A stretch of 64,000 nt of DNA, taken from NCBI GenBank assembly GCA_965212525.1, contig CBDBVC010000062.1:1-64000 (forward strand). Reading direction: 5' to 3'. Origin of the DNA: SZUA-38 sp965212525 (GTDB lineage Bacteria > Pseudomonadota > Gammaproteobacteria > Xanthomonadales > SZUA-38). This document shows positions 53,156-62,158 of the stretch, in pieces. Below the pieces are notes generated by a model. The model did not search any database, was not told where the DNA came from, and saw only the letters and a list, made by a program, of their open reading frames with translations. Every line of letters starts with the position of its first letter. The first letter of the stretch is position 1. Both the position numbers and the translations under genes were made by a program.

Positions 53156-53568
53156 ACCCTGATCATGACAAACTCGTGAAACTGATGACCGATCACTGGC
53201 AGGACAGCGCCGATGGCCTGGATGCCGCGACACGGTCGAAACTGAACCGGATAAGGCAGGCTGCCATCGAGGGTCGTCAGGCAAGATCCTGGTCTCTGAT
53301 GAACTGGCTGCCGGTCGCCGCCGCTGCAACCCTGGCAGTGGCTGTCATACTGCTGGTCAGTCGACCCGATAGCGGCCTGATCGATGACCAATCCGGGCTG
53401 GCACAGCAGGATGCAATCAATGCAACCGAGCCATTCATCTCTGATGATGCCTCCAGTGCACTCGAGGATCTCGAACTGCTGGCCTCTGCAGAATCGATCG
53501 AGTTGTACGAGGATCTGGAATTCTATCAGTGGCTGGAAAGTGAACTGGCAGAATCGGGCACCCTCTGA
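53152..53568 (+). CDS. Small membrane protein, probable regulator of the split sigma factor
   Basis: A 138-residue protein with one transmembrane helix (about 49-65, WLPVAAAATLAVAVILLV), a cytoplasmic part before it (DHWQDSADGLDAATRSKLNRIRQ region) and an acidic tail ending in LELLASAESIELYEDLEFYQWL. Single-span topology and the ATGA overlap with the sigma gene suggest an anti-sigma role. No zinc motif is present. The strongly acidic, amphipathic C-terminal part resembles small proteins that accompany ECF sigma operons in gammaproteobacteria. Confidence 0.65.
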   Translation: MNPDHDKLVKLMTDHWQDSADGLDAATRSKLNRIRQAAIEGRQARSWSLMNWLPVAAAATLAVAVILLVSRPDSGLIDDQSGLAQQDAINATEPFISDDASSALEDLELLASAESIELYEDLEFYQWLESELAESGTL

Positions 53569-53570
53569 GC

Positions 53571-53903
53571 ATGAGACCACTATTGAGAATCATGATGATG
53601 ACGGCGATCACCACCTCGGTCACGCCTGACCCGGTGCTGGCCAGGCAGCAATCAGAGTCAGGAGCCGGACGGCATTCGGGAAATGCTGCAGGAGATGAAC
53701 CGATGGCACCACCGACACTGGCATTGCTCGAATTTCTCGCCGAATTCGAGGACGACAGCGGCGAGTGGCTGGATCCGACAACACTTGATGAAATGATGCA
53801 GAACAACCCGCAAGCGAAAAACGAACAGGGCAGACGGCAACCGGGAGAACACCGTCAGCACAGCACAGATGAAACGGAGAACGAACATGACGGCCAGGAT
53901 TGA
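53571..53903 (+). CDS. Small secreted protein in sigma operon
   Basis: A 110-residue protein with a short signal-peptide-like N-terminus (MRPLLRIMMMTAITTS) and a Pro/Gly-rich linker. The centre has APPTLALLEFLAEFEDD followed by SGEWLDPTTLDEMM, a pattern seen in small genes next to sigma-linked DUF3106 genes. The charged tail (NPQAKNEQGRRQPGEHRQH) looks disordered. It starts two bases after the previous stop and reaches toward the DUF3106 gene. Function unknown. Confidence 0.6.
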   Translation: MRPLLRIMMMTAITTSVTPDPVLARQQSESGAGRHSGNAAGDEPMAPPTLALLEFLAEFEDDSGEWLDPTTLDEMMQNNPQAKNEQGRRQPGEHRQHSTDETENEHDGQD

Positions 53904-53946
53904 CTCAGCCACATCACCCAAAGACCCGCAGCAAGAAGGTCACGCG

Positions 53947-54660
53947 ATGTCAGGACGCAGCGCCTCGCTGGCAAGGTGGTTGATGGCGGTGCTGGTGATG
54001 ATGAGCGGCAGTCTGATGGCTGCAGACTGGGATCAGCTGACCACCGAGGAACAGACCATACTGAGCCCTTACCAGTCACAGTGGGAAGATCTGGACGAGG
54101 CGCAGCGTGAACGTCTGCAGAAGGGTGTCAATCGCTGGCTGGGCATGTCTGACGGCGAACGCCGGCTGGTGCTGAATCGCTTCTCACGATGGCAGGATAT
54201 GAGCCCGACACAGCGTCGTACGGCGCGTAACCGTTATCAGAAATTCCGCTCGCTCCCGGCCAGACAGCAACAGCAACTGCGAAGTGTGTACAAGCGATTT
54301 CAGAACCTGCCAGCGAGCCAGCGCAAGCAGTTGCGAGAACGATTCAACCGCATGAGCCCGCAGCAGAAACGGGCCTTCATGCAAGGTGCCAGAATGAATC
54401 AGAATGCCCGCACCGCGGGCATCAGGCAGCATATGCAGGGTAAACTCGGCCAACTCGATACGTCAGACCAGGAGATGGCCCGCGAGCTGTTCCAGCGCAT
54501 GACGCCTGTTGAACGCCAGGCTCTGATGAAACTGGTCTCTTCCTCGGAAACGGATCAGTTGTCAGAACTGATACACAATCTGAACGGCATGAGTGATACA
54601 GACCGTCAGGCCTGGTTGCTGTCACCGGCCGAACTGGAGCGCCTTGAATCCGAACAGTAG
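53947..54660 (+). CDS. Secreted DUF3106 protein
   Basis: A 237-residue protein from ATG 53947 (AAGG site, then MSGRSASLARWLMAVLVM, a normal signal peptide with cleavage near LMAA). An earlier ATG at 53887 also has a GGAG site but would place 20 extra hydrophilic residues before the signal. The mature part carries DUF3106 repeats: WQDMSPTQRRTARNRY, FRSLPARQQQQLRSVY, FQNLPASQRKQLRERF and RMSPQQKRAF. The family is a helical periplasmic protein of unknown role, often linked to a sigma factor as here. Confidence 0.82.
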   Translation: MSGRSASLARWLMAVLVMMSGSLMAADWDQLTTEEQTILSPYQSQWEDLDEAQRERLQKGVNRWLGMSDGERRLVLNRFSRWQDMSPTQRRTARNRYQKFRSLPARQQQQLRSVYKRFQNLPASQRKQLRERFNRMSPQQKRAFMQGARMNQNARTAGIRQHMQGKLGQLDTSDQEMARELFQRMTPVERQALMKLVSSSETDQLSELIHNLNGMSDTDRQAWLLSPAELERLESEQ

Positions 54661-54678
54661 CTGGTTTATGCCGTTGAT

Positions 54679-56532
54679 CTATTCGATGGTGCAGAAACAA
54701 TAGGCGTAGATGCCAAGACGATCGGATGGCTCGTTGAGCAGCAGCTCAAGATCGCTACGCATGGCCGTCAGCGAGCTGTTGCCAAATAGTCGCTGCATCA
54801 TCCCCGGTTCGGTCGAGAAGTCAATGCTGGCATCGACACTTGCCGTCATGTCGAGCAGAAAACGATCCAGTGCGCTGACCGGCTGTTCAACATAGCTCAC
54901 ACGGTAGTCCTCACCCAGGTCTGCCAGACTGGCAGCCGAGGCAATCGCCTTGTCCAGACCACCGAGATGATCGATGAGACCGCGTTCATGCGCCTGAGAT
55001 CCGCTCCAGACACGTCCGCGGGCAATCTCGTCAACGGCTTCGACAGTCATCTGGCGTGATTCGGCAACCTTGCTGATGAAATTCTCATATCCATTGTCGA
55101 TAATGGCCTGAATGATCTCACCCACCTCGTCGGCCAGCGGTCGGTCCGGTCGCAAGGCGCCAGCCAGCGGTGTCGTGCCAACTCCGTCTGTACGGATACC
55201 CACCTTTTCCAGGGTCTTGGGGAAGGTGGTGAACAGACCAAAGATACCGATTGACCCGGTAATCGTGGTCGGATTGGCCCAGACTTCATTGGCACTGAGC
55301 GAGACCCAGTATCCACCCGAGGCGGCAACACTGCTCATCGAAACCACCACCGGTTTGCCTTCCTCACGGGTCAGTTCGATTTCGTGCCTGATCTTTTCTG
55401 ATGGCAGCACGGCACCGCCACCACTGTCTACCCGAAGCACGATGGCAGAGACGTTGTCATCCTCTCGTGCCCGCCTGATCAGACGGCTGGTCGATTCTCC
55501 GCCGATGGTGCCCTGAGACTGGTTGCCACTGACAATGGTTCCCTGCGCTACAATCACGGCGACTTTCTTCTGATCAGGACGCTCAATCAGCGGTGCACTG
55601 GCAGTGAGGTAGCCGTGCATGCCGATGGAGCGCAAATGATCATCCTTGTCCAGTGATCCCTCACCTGCGAGGTAATCCTTGAGCTCGTCACGGGTACCGA
55701 TGCGATCCACCAGCCGGCTGCTCAGCGCCATGTCTGCCGCATTACCACCGGCAGCACGCATTCGTTCTGCAAAACCATTGATTGTCTGTTCAAGTTCGGA
55801 TGCAGGCATGCCTCGGTTGTCTGCAACCTGTTGCAGATAGTCCTGCCACAGGCTCGATATCCAGAACAGGTTGGCTTCCTTTGATTCTGGCGACATGTCA
55901 TTCCTGACATAGGGTTCTGCTGCCGACTTGTATTCACCGACACGGAACAGGTGGACATCCACGGCCAGCTTGTCCAGACCTTCCTTGTAGAAATTCCGGT
56001 AAACGCCATAGCCTTCGAGTATCACCAGACCCTCCGGATGCATCCAGATTTCATCCGCCAGTGATGCCAGGTAATACTGATGCTGGCTCATGCCTTCCGA
56101 GTAGGCGATGATTCGTTTGCCTGACTCCCTCAGCGACTGCATGGCCGACCTGATTTCCTGCAATTTTGACAGGCCGGCACCGTACAGGTAGTCCGGTCGA
56201 ATCAGCACCTGAGTGATGCGGTCGTCATCACGCGCCGTCTCCAGCGCCTTCAGAATATCCCTCAGCTGCGTTTCGGGTGTGTCATTGTCCATCAGGGAAT
56301 TGATGACTCGCTGTCTGGGATTGGCCGAATACTGCTCCACGATAAACCCTTCCGGTGCCAGTACCAGCGTGGTTCTGTCCTCGACTTTAAGGCCATCATC
56401 CCGGAACAGCAGAATTAACACATAGATGAAAATCGGCCAGAAAATCAGGTTCAGTACCAATCTTCGAGTGCCATCCACCACGTTCCAGATGCTTTTCAGG
56501 AAACGAATCACGATATTGGGTTTTTCGGTCAT
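54679..56532 (-). CDS. sppA: Signal peptide peptidase SppA (67K type)
   Basis: A 617-residue inner-membrane serine protease that degrades cleaved signal peptides. One N-terminal membrane helix (LVLNLIFWPIFIYVLILLF) precedes two tandem S49 halves. The catalytic Lys in the first half is in RVGEYKSAAEPY, and the nucleophile Ser in the second half is in VSMSSVAASGGYWVSL, the Lys-Ser dyad of the family; VLRVDSGGG is also conserved. ATG 56532 begins the normal N-terminus MTEKPN; the frame extends to 56598 without support. Confidence 0.93.
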   Translation of the reverse strand: MTEKPNIVIRFLKSIWNVVDGTRRLVLNLIFWPIFIYVLILLFRDDGLKVEDRTTLVLAPEGFIVEQYSANPRQRVINSLMDNDTPETQLRDILKALETARDDDRITQVLIRPDYLYGAGLSKLQEIRSAMQSLRESGKRIIAYSEGMSQHQYYLASLADEIWMHPEGLVILEGYGVYRNFYKEGLDKLAVDVHLFRVGEYKSAAEPYVRNDMSPESKEANLFWISSLWQDYLQQVADNRGMPASELEQTINGFAERMRAAGGNAADMALSSRLVDRIGTRDELKDYLAGEGSLDKDDHLRSIGMHGYLTASAPLIERPDQKKVAVIVAQGTIVSGNQSQGTIGGESTSRLIRRAREDDNVSAIVLRVDSGGGAVLPSEKIRHEIELTREEGKPVVVSMSSVAASGGYWVSLSANEVWANPTTITGSIGIFGLFTTFPKTLEKVGIRTDGVGTTPLAGALRPDRPLADEVGEIIQAIIDNGYENFISKVAESRQMTVEAVDEIARGRVWSGSQAHERGLIDHLGGLDKAIASAASLADLGEDYRVSYVEQPVSALDRFLLDMTASVDASIDFSTEPGMMQRLFGNSSLTAMRSDLELLLNEPSDRLGIYAYCFCTIE

Positions 56533-56678
56533 CAAACGGTTCTCTTCATGTTGTTCAGGTGGGCATCCGGCAATCCATGCTGGAAAGTCCCTGGCCAATG
56601 GGTCAGTTTACGACAGTCGCTGCAGACTCCACAATGCGAAAAAGGTCATGATCCTGGCGTGAACGCTGGCCAGGCCGT

Positions 56679-57938
56679 TCAGTGTGAGGCTGACACCAGT
56701 TGGTCATACTGTCCAATCACGGCATCATGGTAAAAACGGCCGGGTGTGACCAGTCGCATTCGCAGCCAGCCATCATCGACAGAAATCAGAGTCTCGGTAA
56801 TCTGCCAGTGAAGGCCGTAGGCATCGGTGAATCTGGCTGCAAGCCTCAGGTGATTGTCAATATGCCGCATGGTGTCGACTTCAGGCCAGTGATCTTCGAA
56901 ATCGGCTCGCAGCCGCTGCAGCACAGCCGCCACATCATCGGCAGTAGTGCAGTCGTCAGCAGTACGAGTCAGCACACTGATCTGAAGCACATCCAGTGTT
57001 CTGCCATGACGGGTCAGAAAACTGTCGGTTGACTGGTTATCGATCCGGCCAATGATCGTTTCATCACTGTCGAGCCTGTCCCAGAAACCTGATTCACGTG
57101 CCATCGATACGAGTTTCTGCTTCAGTTTCCAGCCTGCCGGAGCCGTGCGCCTTCCACCCGATGCTGTCAGTGAACAATTCTCATGATGACGCAGCCTGTC
57201 AATCAGACCCTCCGGCAGTGCGATCGAATCGGCATTCTGATGAATTTTCAGCAGGCTGGCCGACAGGCCAAGATCAATCAGGTTGTTGATCGCAGGCAAT
57301 CTGACAGCATCCAGCTGCTGTTGCATCCTGTCAGGCAATCGCGTCATTGCAGGTCGGTGACCGAATCGCCTGATGACCTTCAGCCGATCTTCGAGTGGCA
57401 CCGTTTTACTGTGCTGACTGAGTGCATACAGACGTCGCAGCAGCTGATCGAGTTTTGCTGTCGCCAGTCCCGCCTGCTGCAGACGTTCCAGCGCCCATCG
57501 ATCAGCATCCAGTTCCATCTGGCGCATCGAATGGGAACCTGGCCAGATGTGCATCTTCCTGACCAGGTCATTGGCAACCACATGCGATGCTTCGTGTGCC
57601 AGCACGAAGGCAAGCTCCTCAACCGTATTGATTCCGCTGATCAGGCCGTCATACAGATAGATATCACCATTGGGTACGGTAATGGCGTTGACATCGGATT
57701 GCCGGATCACCCTGACGTTTCCCGAGACCAGCTGCTGCAACTCGAGCAGACTGAACAGTTCGCTGGCCAGCAGCTGCAGTTCCTGTCTTGACTGAACCAC
57801 ATTGCGATTCTGAAGTGCCCGCTCGATGTCGTTCTGCTGTGCCCTGATCGCCTCACCCAGATCGGCTGGTCGCCAGTCTGCACTGCAGGTGAGCGACAGG
57901 CCGAGCGTGATGAAAAAAGTGGCTATGGCCCTGTTCAT
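56679..57938 (-). CDS. M48 family metallopeptidase
   Basis: A 419-residue exported zinc protease. It has a signal peptide (MNRAIATFFITLGLSLTCSA) and the active site HEASH (LAHEASHVVANDL) followed by a third ligand in ELDADRWALE, the pattern of BepA/Oma1-type M48 proteins. The remainder is helical with a long C-terminal region without a clear domain. The ATG at 57938 overlaps the stop of the lipoprotein gene by one base (TGATG); a TTG codon just before is less likely. These proteases usually act in outer-membrane quality control. Confidence 0.88.
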   Translation of the reverse strand: MNRAIATFFITLGLSLTCSADWRPADLGEAIRAQQNDIERALQNRNVVQSRQELQLLASELFSLLELQQLVSGNVRVIRQSDVNAITVPNGDIYLYDGLISGINTVEELAFVLAHEASHVVANDLVRKMHIWPGSHSMRQMELDADRWALERLQQAGLATAKLDQLLRRLYALSQHSKTVPLEDRLKVIRRFGHRPAMTRLPDRMQQQLDAVRLPAINNLIDLGLSASLLKIHQNADSIALPEGLIDRLRHHENCSLTASGGRRTAPAGWKLKQKLVSMARESGFWDRLDSDETIIGRIDNQSTDSFLTRHGRTLDVLQISVLTRTADDCTTADDVAAVLQRLRADFEDHWPEVDTMRHIDNHLRLAARFTDAYGLHWQITETLISVDDGWLRMRLVTPGRFYHDAVIGQYDQLVSASH

Positions 57939-58603
57939 CAACCGAGCTCGCCCATCATGACTGTCAGCTGTTCACGCCAGACTGATGGCAACCTTGACAA
58001 CGAGCCACCGGCAATTCGCTGACGCACCACCAGCCTCAACCGACCATCACTGGCATTGAACAGTAACAGCATCAGGTCCTGTTCGATCAGCCTGTCATCA
58101 GCATCATTGATATGTGCCTGCGCCACAACTGCAATCGCCTGTTCGCAGCCACTGTCGAGCGTTTCAGTGAGCTGCTTCAGGGAGTAGCCGATGGGTGAAT
58201 CGGGCCGGGCCAGCACGGCATCAGCAACCCGGTGGATCAGTTCACGATGCGCCGGGCTCGACAGGGCATCGGGCATCAGCGTGTAGGGTCTAGCGTTCTG
58301 TTGCAGATGGTTGCGCAGTACAGACTCCAGACGACTCACACTGGCACGACTGGCCTGCTCAAGTTTGAGACTGCCGCCGGGATAATGTCGCCAGACGATG
58401 GCCGAGGGCTGCAGAACGGCCAGGCAGGCCGTGCTGTTGATAATCTGGGAATGACTGAAATCGAAGGACTCGTATCGCTGAATCGGGTTCGCGACGCAGG
58501 CACTGAGCAACACAGCCAGCAGCGCAGACAGCATCTGGAGGACACGGCCAGAAATTGAATGCCTGGAGGTCTGCTTCGAGGCTGACGCATTCGGTATCAC
58601 CAT
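57938..58603 (-). CDS. Lipoprotein of unknown function coupled to M48 peptidase
   Basis: A 221-residue lipoprotein. A hydrophobic signal region (MLSALLAVLLSAC) ends in the lipobox LSAC, so it is probably attached to a membrane. The mature part has YESFDFSHSQIINST, AIVWRHYPGGSLKLEQ and QAIAVVAQAHINDADDRLIEQDLMLLLF without a known domain. The stop overlaps the M48 start by one base, suggesting joint function. The start is uncertain: ATG 58603 (used), ATG 58624 or ATG 58534 directly before the lipobox region. Confidence 0.7.
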   Translation of the reverse strand: MVIPNASASKQTSRHSISGRVLQMLSALLAVLLSACVANPIQRYESFDFSHSQIINSTACLAVLQPSAIVWRHYPGGSLKLEQASRASVSRLESVLRNHLQQNARPYTLMPDALSSPAHRELIHRVADAVLARPDSPIGYSLKQLTETLDSGCEQAIAVVAQAHINDADDRLIEQDLMLLLFNASDGRLRLVVRQRIAGGSLSRLPSVWREQLTVMMGELG

Positions 58604-58631
58604 GGGAGGACAGTGTACACGCATCGAGGAT

Positions 58632-60020
58632 TTAGCGCTGTGGCGACGATTGCGGCAGTTCGATCATGCGGTTGACCAGACGGAAGAACCGCAAACCCAG
58701 TATCACACTGGCCAGAAACAGACCGGCGATCAGACCAATCCAGATACCCCCGCTGCGTCCGCCGAATTCAAAGCCAAGTATGTAACTGACCGGAAAGCCA
58801 ACCACCCAGTAGGCCACGACCATGATCAGCAGCGGCCAGCGGGTGTCCTTGATGCCCCTCAGCGCGCCGGCAGCGGCCACCTGAAATCCATCCGGCAACT
58901 GGAATACAGCAGCATAGAACAACAGATTGATGGCGATGGCGGCAACCGTTGCATCACGTGTATAGATCGAGGTGATCCACTCCGGAAAGCTGAGCAGGAC
59001 GATGGCCGACAGCACCTGAATGCACAACACCATGATCATGCCGATCTGACCTCGAAACCGAACCTCACGCCAGTCCGTACGCCCCGCCGCATTGCCGACG
59101 CGCACGGTAATGGCCATGGATATGCCCAGCGGAATCATGAACACCAGTGCCGCCACATTCAGTGCAATCTGGTGGCCGGCAACGGTATCGGTATCCAGTT
59201 TGCCCATCAGCAGTGTCGCCGCCATGAACAGACTGCTTTCGACGAACAGGCTCAATCCGATCGGCAGGCCCACCACGGCGATCTCGCGCTGTCTGGCCCA
59301 ATCCGGCCACTGCCAGTTGCGGAACAGATTGAGAAAGGCGTATTTCCGGTCACGTGCAATCAGCACGGCGATGGCCAGCATCTGTGCCATGATCACCAGC
59401 ATGGTGGCATATCCGCAACCCTCGGCCCCCAGTGCCGGCAAGCCAAACTTGCCGTACATCAGGATGTAATCGGCCGGAATATTCAGCAGCAGGCCAAGCA
59501 GCCCGATATACATGGTGGGCTTGGTGTAACCCAGCCCGTCGCTGAGAAATCGCATTGTGAGGAATGCGGCCAGAAACGGTGCGCCATAGCCGATGGCGTA
59601 CAAATACTTGCGTGCCAGTGGGATGATTTCAGGCTGAATACCGATCCATTCCAGTACCAGGTGGGCGAAACGGGTAGTGGCAAACACGAAAACCGAGATG
59701 ATCAATGCCAGTATGAAAGCCTGGTGGATGAATCCCGATACACGAGAGCGCTGACCGGCACCATCATAATTGGAGACAAACGAAGGCACTGCCAGAAGCA
59801 CACCCAGCAGGAACAGGATCAGCGTACTCCAGACGGCTCCGCCAATGGCTACAGCCGCCAGGTCTAGGGCCGACAGCTGCCCTGCCATCACGGTGTCCAC
59901 AAACACCATGGCCACATTGCTGAGCTGCCCGATAATCAGCGGCAATGCCAGGCGAAAGGTATCCCTGGCCTCGGAAATGGCCCGTTCTCTGCCTTCGGTA
60001 GTCAGCCTGAATAACGCCAT
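58632..60020 (-). CDS. MATE family multidrug exporter (NorM-like)
   Basis: A 462-residue, 12-helix membrane protein of the MATE family that exports cationic compounds with Na+ or H+ exchange. It has the two MatE halves, beginning LALPLIIGQLSNVAMVFVDT and later VGLPIGLSLFVESSLFM, with the duplicated MVMAGQ/TLLMGK region and a helix 7 block. ATG 60020 follows AGGA by six bases; an in-frame ATG at 60080 lacks this and adds non-hydrophobic residues. Divergent from the epimerase gene. Confidence 0.92.
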   Translation of the reverse strand: MALFRLTTEGRERAISEARDTFRLALPLIIGQLSNVAMVFVDTVMAGQLSALDLAAVAIGGAVWSTLILFLLGVLLAVPSFVSNYDGAGQRSRVSGFIHQAFILALIISVFVFATTRFAHLVLEWIGIQPEIIPLARKYLYAIGYGAPFLAAFLTMRFLSDGLGYTKPTMYIGLLGLLLNIPADYILMYGKFGLPALGAEGCGYATMLVIMAQMLAIAVLIARDRKYAFLNLFRNWQWPDWARQREIAVVGLPIGLSLFVESSLFMAATLLMGKLDTDTVAGHQIALNVAALVFMIPLGISMAITVRVGNAAGRTDWREVRFRGQIGMIMVLCIQVLSAIVLLSFPEWITSIYTRDATVAAIAINLLFYAAVFQLPDGFQVAAAGALRGIKDTRWPLLIMVVAYWVVGFPVSYILGFEFGGRSGGIWIGLIAGLFLASVILGLRFFRLVNRMIELPQSSPQR

Positions 60021-60190
60021 GATTATCCTGTTTGCCGACAAACTGTCTCCGTTCACATCAAGGCTGATGTGAAATCGCACGTCATCGGTTCAATGGCTGA
60101 CATGTTACCCAATTTCCATGCAGAATTGTCATAACAATAATTCATCATCCGGGACAGTTCGCCATGGCCTGTGGCATCATGGCCAGGAAA

Positions 60191-60214
60191 CAGATTCGGG
60201 AACAGATTCGGGAA
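60191..60214 (+). repeat. 12-bp tandem duplication at the epimerase ribosome site
   Basis: CAGATTCGGGAA occurs twice in a row, ending 7 bases before the ATG at 60221. Because GGGAA acts as the likely ribosome-binding site, the duplication supplies two copies of it at different distances. Confidence 0.75.
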
Positions 60215-60220
60215 TATTTC

Positions 60221-61201
60221 ATGCCAAACGCATTCATTACCGGTGCCACCGGTTTCGTCGGTCAGCACCTGGCACAGCAACTCACGGAAGATGGCTGGCA
60301 GGTCACGGTATTTCGACGAGAGGGTTCCGATCCGGGAATTCTTGACACACTGGATGTCAGGCATGCCTATGGTGACATCACGGATGCCGAATCCATTGAC
60401 CAGGCCATGCCCGATCAATGCGATGCCGTTTATCACGTCGCCGCCAGTACCAACATGTGGCGCCGCAACAATGCAGTGCAGACCCGCATCAATGTCGATG
60501 GGACCGCCAACATGATCGAGGCTGCACGCAACAGGGGCGTGGGTCGTTTCATTCACACCTCATCCATAGCCACTTACGGCTTTGTTCATGGCATGATCAC
60601 AGAATCCACCGAGCGCGACACAGACTGTCACTGGATCAATTACATTCGCACCAAGGCCATCGCCGAGCAGCTGGTATTCGATGCCGCAGCCGACCTGGAT
60701 GTGGTCATACTCAACCCTGCCCACATCATGGGGCCACTGGATCAGCATAACTGGGTTCGCCTGTTTCGCATGGTCGCCGAAAACAAACTGCCGGGCATCC
60801 CGCCAGGATCGGGCTCGTTTGTTGATGTCAGGGAAGTGGCACGGGGGCATATCAGGGCCTATAGCGATGGCGTGCGAGGTGAAAATTACCTGCTTGGCGG
60901 TGTCAATGGCAGTTTTGTTGAGGTAGTGAATGAAGTCGCAAGGCAGCTAGGCGTCGAGGTCAGGGCACGCAAAGTGCCTGCCGCAGCCCTGAAGCTCATG
61001 GCTCGACTGAAAACCGCTGTCGCCTTCTTCAGCGGCAATGAACCGGACATCACGCCCGAGAGTGCGGCAATCGTCAGTGGCCACGAACGTGTCGACAGCA
61101 GCAAGGCGCGCAACGTGCTGGGGCTTTCTGAAACACCGCTGGATTCCCTGATCGCCGATACACTCGACTGGATGCGTGAGTGCGGCATGCTCACCGGCTG
61201 A
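60221..61201 (+). CDS. NAD-dependent epimerase/dehydratase family protein
   Basis: A 326-residue extended SDR. The NAD-binding motif is FITGATGFVGQHL, followed by VYHVAASTNMW, HTSSIATYG (Ser) and the active-site YIRTK (YxxxK form), then VVILNPAHIMGP and a substrate region with GSFVDVREVARGHI. The sequence is closest to dihydroflavonol reductase-like/hopanoid-associated epimerases; the exact substrate is unknown. ATG 60221 is the natural start, directly before the motif; the frame extends 5' to 60164 through a tandem repeat. Confidence 0.88.
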   Translation: MPNAFITGATGFVGQHLAQQLTEDGWQVTVFRREGSDPGILDTLDVRHAYGDITDAESIDQAMPDQCDAVYHVAASTNMWRRNNAVQTRINVDGTANMIEAARNRGVGRFIHTSSIATYGFVHGMITESTERDTDCHWINYIRTKAIAEQLVFDAAADLDVVILNPAHIMGPLDQHNWVRLFRMVAENKLPGIPPGSGSFVDVREVARGHIRAYSDGVRGENYLLGGVNGSFVEVVNEVARQLGVEVRARKVPAAALKLMARLKTAVAFFSGNEPDITPESAAIVSGHERVDSSKARNVLGLSETPLDSLIADTLDWMRECGMLTG

Positions 61202-61219
61202 AGAGCATCGGTATCAGAC

Positions 61220-62158
61220 TCAGGTCATGTCCGAATACGGCTGGCTTGCATCGGGCTGTATCGAAAACCGCTTGTAGCCCCACTGGTATTGAGCTGGAAA
61301 TTCGCGCACGGCCGTCTCGATAGCCTGATTCAGCGCCGTGACCGATGCGTTCAGGTCGTCTTCACCGATCAGATCAGGCAGTGCCTCAAACCGAAGATGA
61401 TAGCCACCGGCATCGGGCAAACGCTGCATCCAGGCCATGATCATGGGGGCACTGGTCTTGCGTGCCATTTTCGAGTACAGCGTCATGGTCAGCGCCGGCA
61501 ACCCGAAAAATGGCGCAAACTCGCCCTGGCCGCGCTTGGGTTGCTGATCCGGCAGAACGACCAGCGCATCACCCCGTTTCAGCGCCCGGTACAGCTCCCT
61601 CACACCACGAGCACCGGCCTGCACCAGATTGGCTCCCTGCCTGGCGCGGCCGCGCTGAATATAGGCATCGATACCCGGATCCTTGGGTTCGCGGTACAGC
61701 GCTGAGAAACTTGAATTCAGTGACAGGTATGGACTCATCAGTTCCCAGGCACCGAGATGTGGCGAGGCCAGCAGGACACCATTACCCTGCTCCACGGCGT
61801 CCAGAAACAGCGATTCATTGCTGATCTTGCGGATCAGCCCCATCACGTGCCGGGTCGAACGGGTCCAGAAAATGCCGAGTTCAGTCAGATTGCACCCCAT
61901 CTGTTGCATGCAATCGCGCAGCAGGGTGTCTTTTTCCTTCTCATCCAGATCCGGAAAACACAGTGCTATATTTCGCCTGGCAACTTTGCGGGATCGATTG
62001 GGTATACGATAGAGCAAGCCACCGATGCGACGCCCAAGCCAGTGATTCATGCCCAGTGGCATCCAGCCAAAGACACGCATCAGGCTGGCGAAAACCACAC
62101 GCCTGAAGGTCCAGCGGCGCGGTTTTACGCCACCCTTTGCACCCGTGTTGTCGTTCAT
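61220..62158 (-). CDS. Lipid A biosynthesis acyltransferase (LpxL/HtrB type)
   Basis: A 312-residue inner-membrane acyltransferase. One membrane segment (about 20-45) and RRNIALCFPDLDEKE precede the catalytic motif HLGAWE (HX4E), then ALYREPKDPGID, GARGVRELYRALKRGDAL, LPDQQPKRGQGEFAPFFG and the C-terminal QWGYKRF. It transfers a secondary acyl chain to lipid A. Its ATG overlaps the coaBC stop by 4 bp (62155-62158), so it is cotranscribed with cofactor genes, not with an LPS cluster. Confidence 0.93.
   Translation of the reverse strand: MNDNTGAKGGVKPRRWTFRRVVFASLMRVFGWMPLGMNHWLGRRIGGLLYRIPNRSRKVARRNIALCFPDLDEKEKDTLLRDCMQQMGCNLTELGIFWTRSTRHVMGLIRKISNESLFLDAVEQGNGVLLASPHLGAWELMSPYLSLNSSFSALYREPKDPGIDAYIQRGRARQGANLVQAGARGVRELYRALKRGDALVVLPDQQPKRGQGEFAPFFGLPALTMTLYSKMARKTSAPMIMAWMQRLPDAGGYHLRFEALPDLIGEDDLNASVTALNQAIETAVREFPAQYQWGYKRFSIQPDASQPYSDMT

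Noticed and set aside
54679..56532. SppA as a short (36K) single-domain form
   Set aside because: Two S49 halves with separate Lys and Ser sites are visible, which is the 67K type.
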